Assembly (NCBI GenBank): GCA_046733475.1
Contig: JBKPPF010000023.1
Coordinates: 1-64,000, forward strand
Origin: DATEOR01 sp046733475
GTDB taxonomy: Bacteria; Actinomycetota; Thermoleophilia; Gaiellales; Gaiellaceae
Direction of reading: 5' to 3'
DNA: 64,000 nucleotides
Shown here piece by piece: positions 1-7,563 of this stretch. Position numbers and translations under genes: made by a program. Under the pieces are notes generated by a model. That model made no database searches, was not told the origin of the DNA, and saw nothing but the letters and a program-made list of their open reading frames with translations. How positions within the stretch are numbered: position 1 is the first letter of the stretch; each line of letters opens with the position of its first letter.

Positions 1-538
1 CGACGAATCGAGCGAGGCCACGGTCGTCGTCCCCGACGACCAGCTGTCGCTCGCCATCGGCAAGGAGGGCCTGAACGCCCGCCTAGCGGCGCGGCTCACC
101 GGATGGAAGATCGACATCCAGTCGGAGACCGAGTTCGCACGCGCCGAGGCCGACGCGGCCTTCGGCGGCCAGGAGGAGGAGTTCTCCGGCCGCTGCGTCG
201 CGCTCCTCTCGACAGGCAAGCGCTGTCCCAACACGGCGCTGCCCGGATCCCACTACTGCGGCATTCCCGCCCACCGCGAGATCGCGGAGCGCGAGGCCGC
301 CGGCGAGGACGTCTCCGCCGAGATCGTCCAGCCCGCGCTGCCCGGAAGCGAGGAGCAGGAGGACGCCGAGGTCGAGGCGGTGGAGGCGACGGACGACGTG
401 GAGGAGCCTGCCGCCGAGGTCGCTGCGGCCGAGCCGGTCGCGGAGACCGAGGTCGCCGTCGAGGTCGAGACGGAGATCGAGCCTGCCGCCGAGGCATCGT
501 CCGAGGAGCAGGGGGAGGAGAAGACCTCTGCCGAATGA
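1..538 (+). CDS. nusA: Transcription termination/antitermination factor NusA, C-terminal part (5' truncated)
   Basis: The open frame enters from the left edge (frame begins at base 2) and ends at TGA 536-538, giving the last 178 residues. Visible residues 8-42 are the end of a KH RNA-binding domain with a GKEG loop (20-23), as in the NusA KH2 domain. After it comes a short segment with Cys65, Cys75, Cys86 and His91, spaced like a small metal-binding knuckle, then an acidic Glu/Ala-rich tail (about 100-178). NusA binds RNA polymerase and nascent RNA; the following ylxR-infB-rbfA order is the classic nusA operon. The stop overlaps the ylxR start (ATGA). The Cys/His tail is not part of E. coli or Bacillus NusA. 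Identity rests on the KH remnant and the gene order. Confidence 0.9.
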   Translation, partial: DESSEATVVVPDDQLSLAIGKEGLNARLAARLTGWKIDIQSETEFARAEADAAFGGQEEEFSGRCVALLSTGKRCPNTALPGSHYCGIPAHREIAEREAAGEDVSAEIVQPALPGSEEQEDAEVEAVEATDDVEEPAAEVAAAEPVAETEVAVEVETEIEPAAEASSEEQGEEKTSAE

Positions 539-783
539 GCGAGCCAGAGAGGACGTGCGTCGGCTGCGGGCGCAAAGCTCCGCAGCGCGAGTTGGTGCGC
601 TTCGTCGCACCGGACGGGGTGCTTCGGCCGGACCGGGGGAAGCGCTCGCCCGGCCGCGGAGCGTACGTTCACGCCCGGCCCTCCTGCTTCGAGCGGGCCG
701 CCGACCGGCGCGCCTTCTCGCGCACATTGCGGCGGACCGTCAGAATCCCGGAAAATCTTCTCTCCGAACTGGAGACGCACTGA
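535..783 (+). CDS. ylxR: YlxR family RNA-binding protein
   Basis: An 82-residue protein starting at the ATG that overlaps the nusA stop. It shows the YlxR hallmarks: an N-terminal CVGC pair (Cys8, Cys11), a GRGAYVH motif (40-46) and Cys51 shortly after. The family is a small nucleic-acid-binding fold encoded between nusA and infB in many Gram-positive bacteria; its exact role is not settled. Overlap with nusA and a 3-nt gap to infB indicate one transcript and translational coupling. Confidence 0.92.
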   Translation: MSEPERTCVGCGRKAPQRELVRFVAPDGVLRPDRGKRSPGRGAYVHARPSCFERAADRRAFSRTLRRTVRIPENLLSELETH

Positions 784-786
784 GCA

Positions 787-2769
787 ATGGCTGACCGACA
801 AAGACCACTGAGGCCGCGGAGCGGCGCGACGGGCGGCCGGCGGAAGCGCCGTGTCGTCATCGACTCGCAGGCGAATCGCCCGCGCCAGGATTCGCGCACG
901 CCGCGCGAGACGCCGAAGCCGCGCCAGGAGCAACAGGCTCCGGTTCAGCCGACCGGGCCCGTCCAGGTGAACTCGGGCGCGACGGTCAAGGAGCTTTCCG
1001 CGGCGCTCGGCATCCCGGTCCCGCAGATCATCAAGATCATGATGGACGTCGGGGAGATGGTCACCATCACCCAGTCCCTAGCTGATGACGCTGTCGAGCT
1101 GATCGCCGCGCAGCTCGAGCGCGAGGTCGAGATCAAGCACGCCGACGACGAGGACGCCGAGCCCGAGGTCTTCGAGGACGCGCCGGAGGACCTGGTCGCG
1201 CGCCCGCCGGTCGTGACGATCATGGGCCACGTCGACCATGGAAAGACGACGCTTCTCGACGCGATCCGCGAGTCGGCGGTGGTCGAGACCGAGGCCGGCG
1301 GCATCACCCAGCACATCGGCGCCTATCAGGTCGATCACGACGGCCGCCGCGTCACGTTCCTCGACACGCCGGGCCACGAGGCGTTCACCGCTCTCCGCGC
1401 CCGAGGCGCCAAGGTGACCGACATCGCGGTGCTCGTCGTGGCCGCCGACGACGGCGTGATGCCCCAGACGATCGAGTCCATCAACCACGCGCGTGCGGCC
1501 GAGGTGCCGATCGTCGTCGCCGTGAACAAGATCGACCGGCCCGACTCCAACCCGACGCGCGTACGGCAGGAGCTCGTGAACCACGACCTCCAGCCGGAGG
1601 AGTGGGGCGGGACGACCCAGTACGCAGACGTCTCGGCCAAGGAGCAGCAGGGTCTCGACGAGCTCGTCGAGAAGGTGCTCCTAGTCGCCGACGCAGAGCT
1701 CGAGCTGACGGCGAATCCGCAGACCGAGGCTTCCGGCCCGATCATCGAGAGCCGGCTGGACGTCGGCCGCGGCCCGGTCGCGACCATGCTCGTCTCGCGC
1801 GGAACCCTCCGGGTCGGGGACGGCATCGTCGCCGGCGACGCGTGGGGGAAAGTGCGGGCGCTCCACGACTACCGCGGTGAGAAGGTCAAGGAAGCGCGCC
1901 CCGGCACTCCCGTCGAGATCCTCGGCTTCGACAAGCCACCGGCCGCGGGCGAGAACGCGCGCGTCGTCGAGAACGAGCGCCAGGCCCGCCATCTCGCAGG
2001 GCTGCGCGCCCAGCGCGTGCGCGCCGAGCAGCTTGCGCGGAGCTCGAAGAAGGGCATCTCCCTGGATGACCTCTTCACCCGCATGGGCGAGGGCGGCATC
2101 CAGGAGCTCAACGTCATCGTCAAGGGCGACGTGCAAGGCTCGCTCGAAGCGGTCGTCGGAGAGCTCGCAAAGATCAAGCACCCCGAGGTGGCGGTCAACG
2201 TCATCCACACCGGCATCGGCGCGATCACCGAGAGCGACGTCATGCTCGCCTCGGCCTCGAGCGCGATCATCGCCGGCTTCAACGTCCGCCCGAATGCGGA
2301 AGCGCGGTCGGCGGCCGAGCGCGACGGCGTCGACATCCGCACGTACCGCGTCATCTACCAGCTCACCGAGGACATCCAGCACGCCCTCGTCGGCATGCTC
2401 GCACCGGAGCAGGTGGAGGAGTCGCTGGGCGATGCCGAGGTCAGGGCGCTCTTCCGCGCCTCGCGCCTGGGCGTCATAGCAGGCTGCATGGTCACGCGAG
2501 GCGTGATCCGGCGGAACTCGCAGATCCGGGTCGTCCGCGAGGGAGCGGTCGTCTACGAGACGACGATCGCGAGCCTGAAGCGGTTCAAGGACGACGTGCG
2601 CGAGGTCCAGGAGGGCTTCGAGTGCGGGATCCTGCTCGAGAACTTCAACGACGTGAAGGAAGGCGACATCCTCGAGGCGTACGAGACCCGCCAGATCGAG
2701 CGCACCGACCTGGAGGTCACGGGCGGAAACGGCGGCCCGCCGCCCGAAGAGCCCGCCGAAGAGAGCTGA
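787..2769 (+). CDS. infB: Translation initiation factor IF-2
   Basis: A 660-residue translational GTPase that delivers initiator fMet-tRNA to the 30S subunit and promotes subunit joining. Residues 1-60 are a basic, Pro/Arg-rich linker. Residues 65-110 are the IF2 N-terminal helical domain. The G domain begins at GHVDHGKT (147-154), followed by the DTPGHEAF switch motif and NKID. Domains II-IV follow, including the conserved VKGDVQGS segment of domain III. The N-terminal extension is short compared with E. coli (890 aa) and with many Actinobacteria. It starts 3 nt after ylxR and is clearly part of the nusA operon. Confidence 0.97.
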   Translation: MADRQRPLRPRSGATGGRRKRRVVIDSQANRPRQDSRTPRETPKPRQEQQAPVQPTGPVQVNSGATVKELSAALGIPVPQIIKIMMDVGEMVTITQSLADDAVELIAAQLEREVEIKHADDEDAEPEVFEDAPEDLVARPPVVTIMGHVDHGKTTLLDAIRESAVVETEAGGITQHIGAYQVDHDGRRVTFLDTPGHEAFTALRARGAKVTDIAVLVVAADDGVMPQTIESINHARAAEVPIVVAVNKIDRPDSNPTRVRQELVNHDLQPEEWGGTTQYADVSAKEQQGLDELVEKVLLVADAELELTANPQTEASGPIIESRLDVGRGPVATMLVSRGTLRVGDGIVAGDAWGKVRALHDYRGEKVKEARPGTPVEILGFDKPPAAGENARVVENERQARHLAGLRAQRVRAEQLARSSKKGISLDDLFTRMGEGGIQELNVIVKGDVQGSLEAVVGELAKIKHPEVAVNVIHTGIGAITESDVMLASASSAIIAGFNVRPNAEARSAAERDGVDIRTYRVIYQLTEDIQHALVGMLAPEQVEESLGDAEVRALFRASRLGVIAGCMVTRGVIRRNSQIRVVREGAVVYETTIASLKRFKDDVREVQEGFECGILLENFNDVKEGDILEAYETRQIERTDLEVTGGNGGPPPEEPAEES

Positions 2770-2773
2770 GCCA

Positions 2774-3070
2774 GTGGGCGCCGGCTATGTCGGCATCCTC
2801 TCCGTCGAGCTGCACTTCCCCGAGAACCATTCCCTGAAGGGAAAGCGGAAGGAGCTCCTGTCCGTGAAGGCACAGCTACAGCGGCGGTTCGGGGCGTCGG
2901 TGGCGGAGGTCGACCACCACGATGTCTGGCAGCGCGCCCGTCTCACGCTTGCCTGTGTCGCTCGCGGGCACAAGGAGCTTCAGGATCTGCTCGACGGCGC
3001 CGAGCGCTATCTCGCCAGCCAGGCATTCGACCTCGGCCGGGTCGAGCGTGAGGTGGTGACCTTCGAATGA
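2774..3070 (+). CDS. ylxP: DUF503 (YlxP-like) protein
   Basis: A 98-residue protein starting at GTG, 4 nt after infB. The N-terminal strand (YVGILSVELHFPENHSLKGK) is the DUF503/YlxP signature and the helical LKGKRKELLSVKAQLQRRF segment follows. The fold is ferredoxin-like. YlxP homologues sit between infB and rbfA in Firmicutes and Actinobacteria, and a ribosome-assembly role has been suggested from that position only. The stop overlaps the rbfA start (ATGA). Confidence 0.88.
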   Translation: MGAGYVGILSVELHFPENHSLKGKRKELLSVKAQLQRRFGASVAEVDHHDVWQRARLTLACVARGHKELQDLLDGAERYLASQAFDLGRVEREVVTFE

Positions 3071-3414
3071 CCGGCCGCATGCGCCGTGTGAACGAGGCGC
3101 TGCGCGAGGTGCTCTCCGAGGGCATCGGCAGCCTCAAGGACCCGCGCATCGGCTTCGTGACCGTGACCGGCGTGGACACGAGCCCGGATCTTCGCCAGGC
3201 CACCGTCTACGTGAGCGTGCTCGGGTCCGCGAAGAAGCGCGACGCCACCCTCGCCGGCCTGCAATCCTCGCACGGCGTCCTCCAGGGCCTCGTGAACAGC
3301 GAGCTCCGTCTGAAGCGAACCCCACAATTGACGTTTGAGTACGATCCGACGGTAGAGAGGGGGGTGCGCCTCTCCCGGCTCATCGATGAGCTCAACGAAG
3401 ACGAACACCACTGA
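3067..3414 (+). CDS. rbfA: 30S ribosome-binding factor RbfA
   Basis: A 115-residue KH-fold protein needed for late maturation of the 16S rRNA 5' end in the 30S subunit. The N-terminal RRVNEALREVLSEGI helix, the LKDPRIGFVTVTGVDTS strand-turn and the LRQATVYVSVLG segment are typical, as is the late LTFEYDPTVERG motif. Length matches the family. Its ATG overlaps ylxP by 4 nt, and its 3' end overlaps the next gene by 29 nt. Confidence 0.95.
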   Translation: MTGRMRRVNEALREVLSEGIGSLKDPRIGFVTVTGVDTSPDLRQATVYVSVLGSAKKRDATLAGLQSSHGVLQGLVNSELRLKRTPQLTFEYDPTVERGVRLSRLIDELNEDEHH

Positions 3415-4405
3415 GGCAGATCTTGCTGCGGTCGCGGAGGCTCTTCGGAGCAACGACCGCTTCATCGTCACGACCCACGAGAATCCCGACGGCGACGCTC
3501 TCGGCTCGCTCCTCGCCATGACGTTCGCGCTGCGCGATCTGGGCAAGGATGCGGACATGTACCTCTTCGGCGAGGTGCCCATCCCGAACGAGTACGAGTT
3601 CATGGACTTCGCCGGGATCGTGCGCGGCCCCAACCCCGACTCCTCGGGCCAGGTCGTCGTGGCACTGGACTGCGCGAACGAGCGGCGGCTCGGCCCGGAG
3701 ATGGCTCTGCTCGAGAAGGCTCAGCTGGTCGTGGACATCGACCACCACCACGACAACACGCGCTTCGGGAAGGTGAACCTGATCGTCGGCCACGCGTCGT
3801 CGACCGGCGAGATCCTCGCCGACGTCTTCCGCGAGCTAGGCGTGAGCCTCACCCCGCAGATCGCCGAGGCGCTCTACATCGCCGTCGTGACCGACACAGG
3901 CCGCTTCCAGTACGCGAACACGACGGCCAAGGCACTTCGTCTCGCCGCCGAGCTCGTGGAGGCGGGGGCCGACGTCCACCGCGTCTTCCAGGGCGTGTAC
4001 GAGAACGTCGCGTTCGCCAAGCTCAAGCTCGTCGCACGCGCGCTCGAGAACGCCGAGGTCTTCGAGGGAGGCCGCGTGGTCGTCTCCCATCTCGAGCGTG
4101 AGGACTTCGAACACGCGGCCGCGGAGGAACCGTATTCCGAGGGGATCATCGACTACCTGCGGGCGGTCGAGGGCACCGAGCTCGCAGCGCTGATCCGAGA
4201 ACCGCCCACCGCCAACGGGCCGACGCACCGGATCAGCCTACGGACGACCGAGGCGGACCTCGACGTCTCCGCGATCGCCCGCAAGAGCGGAGGCGGCGGC
4301 CATCGCCAGGCGGCCGGCTTCTCGAGCGAAGCGAGCATCGAGGAGATCACGGAGTTCATCCGGCGCGAGTTCCTCGCGCAGGTGAACGGCAAAGAGCCCG
4401 GCTAG
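3386..4405 (+). CDS. nrnA: DHH/DHHA1 bifunctional oligoribonuclease / pAp phosphatase (NrnA-like)
   Basis: A 339-residue DHH-superfamily phosphoesterase. Motif I is THENPDGDALGS (His31, Asp35, Asp37), the DHH motif is VVDIDHHHDN, and a TDTGRFQY metal-ligand motif follows. The C-terminal DHHA1 domain has the substrate-binding GGGGHRQAAGF loop (about 301-311). NrnA degrades 2-5 nt RNAs (nanoRNAs) and dephosphorylates 3'-phosphoadenosine 5'-phosphate. The ATG lies inside rbfA (29-nt overlap); no better start exists before the conserved motif. The location between rbfA and truB is conserved in Gram-positive bacteria. Confidence 0.9.
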   Translation: MSSTKTNTTEADLAAVAEALRSNDRFIVTTHENPDGDALGSLLAMTFALRDLGKDADMYLFGEVPIPNEYEFMDFAGIVRGPNPDSSGQVVVALDCANERRLGPEMALLEKAQLVVDIDHHHDNTRFGKVNLIVGHASSTGEILADVFRELGVSLTPQIAEALYIAVVTDTGRFQYANTTAKALRLAAELVEAGADVHRVFQGVYENVAFAKLKLVARALENAEVFEGGRVVVSHLEREDFEHAAAEEPYSEGIIDYLRAVEGTELAALIREPPTANGPTHRISLRTTEADLDVSAIARKSGGGGHRQAAGFSSEASIEEITEFIRREFLAQVNGKEPG

Positions 4406-4417
4406 GGTTTGCGCCCC

Positions 4418-5203
4418 ATGCAGGGGCTCGTCCTGGTCGACAAGCCGGCCGGCCCGTCGTCGTTCGCCGCCGTCCGGCAGCTGCGATCGCGCTACGGCGT
4501 CAAGGCGGGCCACGCAGGCACACTGGATCCGCTTGCGAGCGGGCTTCTACTCGTCCTGCTGGGCTCCGCGACGCGACTCGCCCGTTACCTCGTCGGGCTC
4601 GACAAGCGCTACGAGACCGAGATTCGCCTTGGCCTGCGCACGACGACGGGGGACGGTGAGGGTGAGATCGTCGAGGAGCCTCCGCTCGCCTCGCTCGAGC
4701 AGATCGAGGCCCTCGAGGGCGAGATCGAGCTGCGCATTCCCCAGGCGTCCGCGGTGAGGATCGAGGGCGAGCGCGCCTACAAGCTGCAGCGGCGCGGCGT
4801 CGCCGTCGAGATGCCGATCCGCCGTTCGACGATCCACGATCTGCGCGTCGTCCGCTACGAGCCGCCGCTCGTCGAGCTCGACCTGAAGGTCTCGAGCGGG
4901 ACGTACATCCGCGCGATCGCCGACCAGCTCGGCGGGCACTGCCGGACGATCAGGCGGACGGCAGTCGGGCCGTTCGGCGTCGAAGACGCTGCCGAGGAAA
5001 ACATCCTGACACCGCTCGCCGCCCTCGTATCGCTTCCGGAACGGGGCCTGAGCGAGGAAGAAGCGGTCTCGATCCGCCAGGGACGCTCCATTCCGGGATC
5101 CGAGAAAGGCCCGGTTGCGCTGCACTTTGCGGGCCACCTCGTCGCTGTGGCGCAGGGAGACGGGCGCATTCTGAGACCCGAGACGGTGCTCCCGGCCGCA
5201 TGA
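4418..5203 (+). CDS. truB: tRNA pseudouridine-55 synthase TruB
   Basis: A 261-residue pseudouridine synthase that makes psi55 in the T-loop of tRNAs. The N-terminal MQGLVLVDKPAGPSS and the GHAGTLDPLASGLL motif carry the catalytic Asp37. RYETEIRLGLRTTTGDGEGE and the late SSGTYIRAIADQLG motif are also typical. A TTG at 4409 would add three residues, but the ATG at 4418 gives the canonical N-terminus and better spacing from AGGG at 4404-4407. The stop overlaps the next start (ATGA at 5200). Confidence 0.95.
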   Translation: MQGLVLVDKPAGPSSFAAVRQLRSRYGVKAGHAGTLDPLASGLLLVLLGSATRLARYLVGLDKRYETEIRLGLRTTTGDGEGEIVEEPPLASLEQIEALEGEIELRIPQASAVRIEGERAYKLQRRGVAVEMPIRRSTIHDLRVVRYEPPLVELDLKVSSGTYIRAIADQLGGHCRTIRRTAVGPFGVEDAAEENILTPLAALVSLPERGLSEEEAVSIRQGRSIPGSEKGPVALHFAGHLVAVAQGDGRILRPETVLPAA

Positions 5204-6435
5204 GGCTCCTTCGGGGGGCGGACTTCCGCAACCTATGGCTCGGCGAGACCGTGTCGCTTTTCGGCGACCAGGTCACGCTCATCGCGCTGCCGCTCGCCGC
5301 AGTACTCGTCCTGCACGCCGACGCTGCCGAGATGGGCTACCTGACCGCAGCGGCGCTCATCCCGCACCTGCTCTTCTCGCTTCCGGCAGGCGCCTGGCTG
5401 GAACGCGTGGAGCGGAGGCGCTGGCTCATGATCGCCTCCGACATCGCGAGGGGCGGCCTCCTCGCCAGCATCCCGATCGCCTATGCCCTCGACGCGCTCA
5501 CGTTCGGGCAGCTCTACGCGGTCGCATTTCTCACGGGAACGTTCGCGGTCATCTTCGACATCTCCCACATGACGCTCTACGTCGCCGTCACGAAACGGGA
5601 GGACTACGTCGAGGCGAACTCGCTCCTGAACGGAAGCCGAGCCTTCTCGTACGTCGCCGGCCCGAGCGTGGGGGGCATCCTCGTCCAGATTCTGAGCGCG
5701 CCCGCCGCGTTGCTGCTGGACGCGCTCTCCTTCCTTGCATCGACTTTCTTCCTGGGCCGAATCAGGGCTCCGGAGCCTCCGCTCGAGCCCGCCGAGGGCA
5801 GCATGTGGGCTCAGATGAAGGAGGGGATGCGCTTCATCCTCGGACACAGCATCCTGCGGCCGTTGCTCGCGTCGGTGGCGACGCTCAACTTCTTCAACTT
5901 CGTCTTCGCGGCACTCTTCATCCTCTATGCGACCCGCGAGCTGCACGTCCGCTCGGGGACGCTCGGGATCGTCCTCGGCGCGGGCGCGATCGGCGGCCTC
6001 CTGGGGGCTGCCGCAGCCGGGCGCCTGACCCGTCGCTTCGGGATCGGCCCCGTCTTCGTCTTCGGGATGGTGCTCTTTCCGGCACCGCTTCTGCTCGTCC
6101 CCCTGGCGGGTGGCCCCAAGACCGCCGTGCTCGCCATGCTCTTCACCGCCGAGTTTCTCTCTGGGCTAGGCGTCATGATCCTGGACATCAGCGCTGGAGC
6201 GATCATCACCGCCCTCACTCCACACCGGCTGCGGTCACGGTCGACCGGCGCTCTGCGCTTCGTCAACTACGGCGTGCGGCCCCTCGGCGCGCTCGTGGGA
6301 GGCGCGCTCGGCGCGGCCTTCGGTCTGCGCCCGACCCTGTGGTTCGCTGCGGCCGCCGGCGTCCTCGGAGTTTTGTGGCTCGTCCCTTCGCCCGTTCCGA
6401 GGCTCCTGGAGCTTCCGGAGGAGGACCCCGCGTGA
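5200..6435 (+). CDS. MFS transporter, EntS-like (MFS_3) group
   Basis: A 411-residue hydrophobic protein with about 12 membrane segments in two halves. The start (MRLLRGADFRNLWLGETVSLFGDQ) and the LPAGAWLERVERRRW loop are typical of the enterobactin-exporter-like MFS_3 group, which pumps out siderophores, macrolides and other compounds. The substrate cannot be told from sequence. It is coupled to truB (4-nt overlap) and to ribF downstream (GTGA overlap), so it is an insertion into the usual truB-ribF pair. It ends in a short acidic cytoplasmic tail. Confidence 0.85.
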   Translation: MRLLRGADFRNLWLGETVSLFGDQVTLIALPLAAVLVLHADAAEMGYLTAAALIPHLLFSLPAGAWLERVERRRWLMIASDIARGGLLASIPIAYALDALTFGQLYAVAFLTGTFAVIFDISHMTLYVAVTKREDYVEANSLLNGSRAFSYVAGPSVGGILVQILSAPAALLLDALSFLASTFFLGRIRAPEPPLEPAEGSMWAQMKEGMRFILGHSILRPLLASVATLNFFNFVFAALFILYATRELHVRSGTLGIVLGAGAIGGLLGAAAAGRLTRRFGIGPVFVFGMVLFPAPLLLVPLAGGPKTAVLAMLFTAEFLSGLGVMILDISAGAIITALTPHRLRSRSTGALRFVNYGVRPLGALVGGALGAAFGLRPTLWFAAAAGVLGVLWLVPSPVPRLLELPEEDPA

Positions 6436-7298
6436 GTGTCGCGCGCTCGCCGGCCGAGCTCGAGCCCATCGACCGTGCCGTCGCCATCGGGACCTTCGAC
6501 GGGGTGCACCGCGGTCACCGCGCGGCGATCGAGGCGACGAAGGCGGCCGGGCTCCGCTCCACCGTCGTGACCTTCGATCCGCATCCGCGGCTCGTGCTCG
6601 GCTACGACGTCCAGCTTCTGACGACGCTGCGCCGGCGCATCGAGCTCATCGAGGAGACGGGCCCTGGCGACATTCTCGTGGTCGAGTTCACCCAGGCGTT
6701 GAGCCTGCTCGAGCCGGAGGAATTCGTGGCCCGGATCCTCGAGCCGATCGGGACGAAAGCCATCGTCGCGGCGGAGACATTCCGCTTCGGGCGCGGACGG
6801 AAGGGAGATGTCGCGCTCCTCAACCGTCTCGGGCTCGAGGTCGTCGACGTGCCGCTCGTCGAAGGCGTGTCATCGAGCCGGATCCGCGAGCTCCTCGCCG
6901 CGGGGGAGATGCGCGAGGCCGCCGCGCTCCTCGGCCGGCCGCACGAGCTGGAAGGCACGGTCGTCTCGGGCGACCAACGCGGCGGGATGCTCGGGTTCCC
7001 GACCGCGAACCTCGCCGTCGAGCCGCACCTCCTCGTACCGGCGTACGGGATCTATGCGGGCGCCGCCCTGGGCGGGCGGGCGGCGATCTCGATCGGGGTC
7101 AACCCGCATTACGGCGGGAACGAGCGCCGGATCGAGGCCTTTCTCCTCGATTTCGAGGGGGACCTCTACGGCAAGGAGCTCGGAATCGAGGTCTGGGAGC
7201 GGCTTCGCGACGAGCGCGCCTTCACGAGCGAGGACGAGCTGGTGCGCCAGATCGCGCTCGACGTCGAGGCCACACGCGCGGCGATTCGACCGAGTTAA
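6432..7298 (+). CDS. ribF: Bifunctional riboflavin kinase / FAD synthetase RibF
   Basis: A 288-residue enzyme that phosphorylates riboflavin to FMN and adenylylates FMN to FAD. The N-terminal nucleotidyltransferase domain has AIGTFDGVHRGHR (18-30) and the later SSSRIRELL motif. The C-terminal flavokinase domain has GMLGFPTANLAVEP and the YGIYAG segment, with NPHYGGNERRIEAF following. The frame is open far upstream through the MFS gene, but the homologous N-terminus begins at the GTG at 6432, which overlaps the MFS stop (GTGA). A truB-ribF-rpsO neighbourhood is conserved in many bacteria. Confidence 0.95.
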   Translation: MSVARSPAELEPIDRAVAIGTFDGVHRGHRAAIEATKAAGLRSTVVTFDPHPRLVLGYDVQLLTTLRRRIELIEETGPGDILVVEFTQALSLLEPEEFVARILEPIGTKAIVAAETFRFGRGRKGDVALLNRLGLEVVDVPLVEGVSSSRIRELLAAGEMREAAALLGRPHELEGTVVSGDQRGGMLGFPTANLAVEPHLLVPAYGIYAGAALGGRAAISIGVNPHYGGNERRIEAFLLDFEGDLYGKELGIEVWERLRDERAFTSEDELVRQIALDVEATRAAIRPS

Positions 7299-7335
7299 CG
7301 CAAGTTTTCGCCGGTTCTCGGCATCTCTCTAGGTA

Positions 7336-7563
7336 ATGAACCGGCTTCATCTGCTTTCGCCCGTCCGCTGCCTGGCCTGTGGAATCGTCTATCCCAAGCC
7401 TTCGTCGCTCGGGACCGCGGAATCGAACCCCGGCTGTCCCCGCTGCGGTTACGTGGGCTGGGTGCCCGCCGAACAGGACGAGGACGGCGAGGTCATTGAA
7501 GGGTCAGGGCTTTCCCGCTCCTTCGCGGATCTGCCGCTCCGCCGCTTCTGGCAAGCAGGCTGA
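7336..7563 (+). CDS. Small zinc-ribbon protein of unknown function
   Basis: A 75-residue protein with two CxxC knuckles (Cys12/Cys15 and Cys34/Cys37) forming a rubredoxin/zinc-ribbon-like module, followed by an acidic stretch (QDEDGEVIEG). No catalytic residues are visible; such small zinc ribbons bind nucleic acid or act as structural modules. It begins 37 nt after ribF and its 3' end overlaps the convergent gamma-glutamyltransferase gene by 71 nt. The Cys spacing supports a real protein; function is unknown. Confidence 0.7.
   Translation: MNRLHLLSPVRCLACGIVYPKPSSLGTAESNPGCPRCGYVGWVPAEQDEDGEVIEGSGLSRSFADLPLRRFWQAG

Noticed and set aside
5235..6431. Open frame continuing upstream of ribF through the MFS gene
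   Set aside because: The RibF N-terminus (AIGTFDGVHRGH) begins right after GTG 6432; the upstream part is the out-of-frame shadow of the MFS gene.
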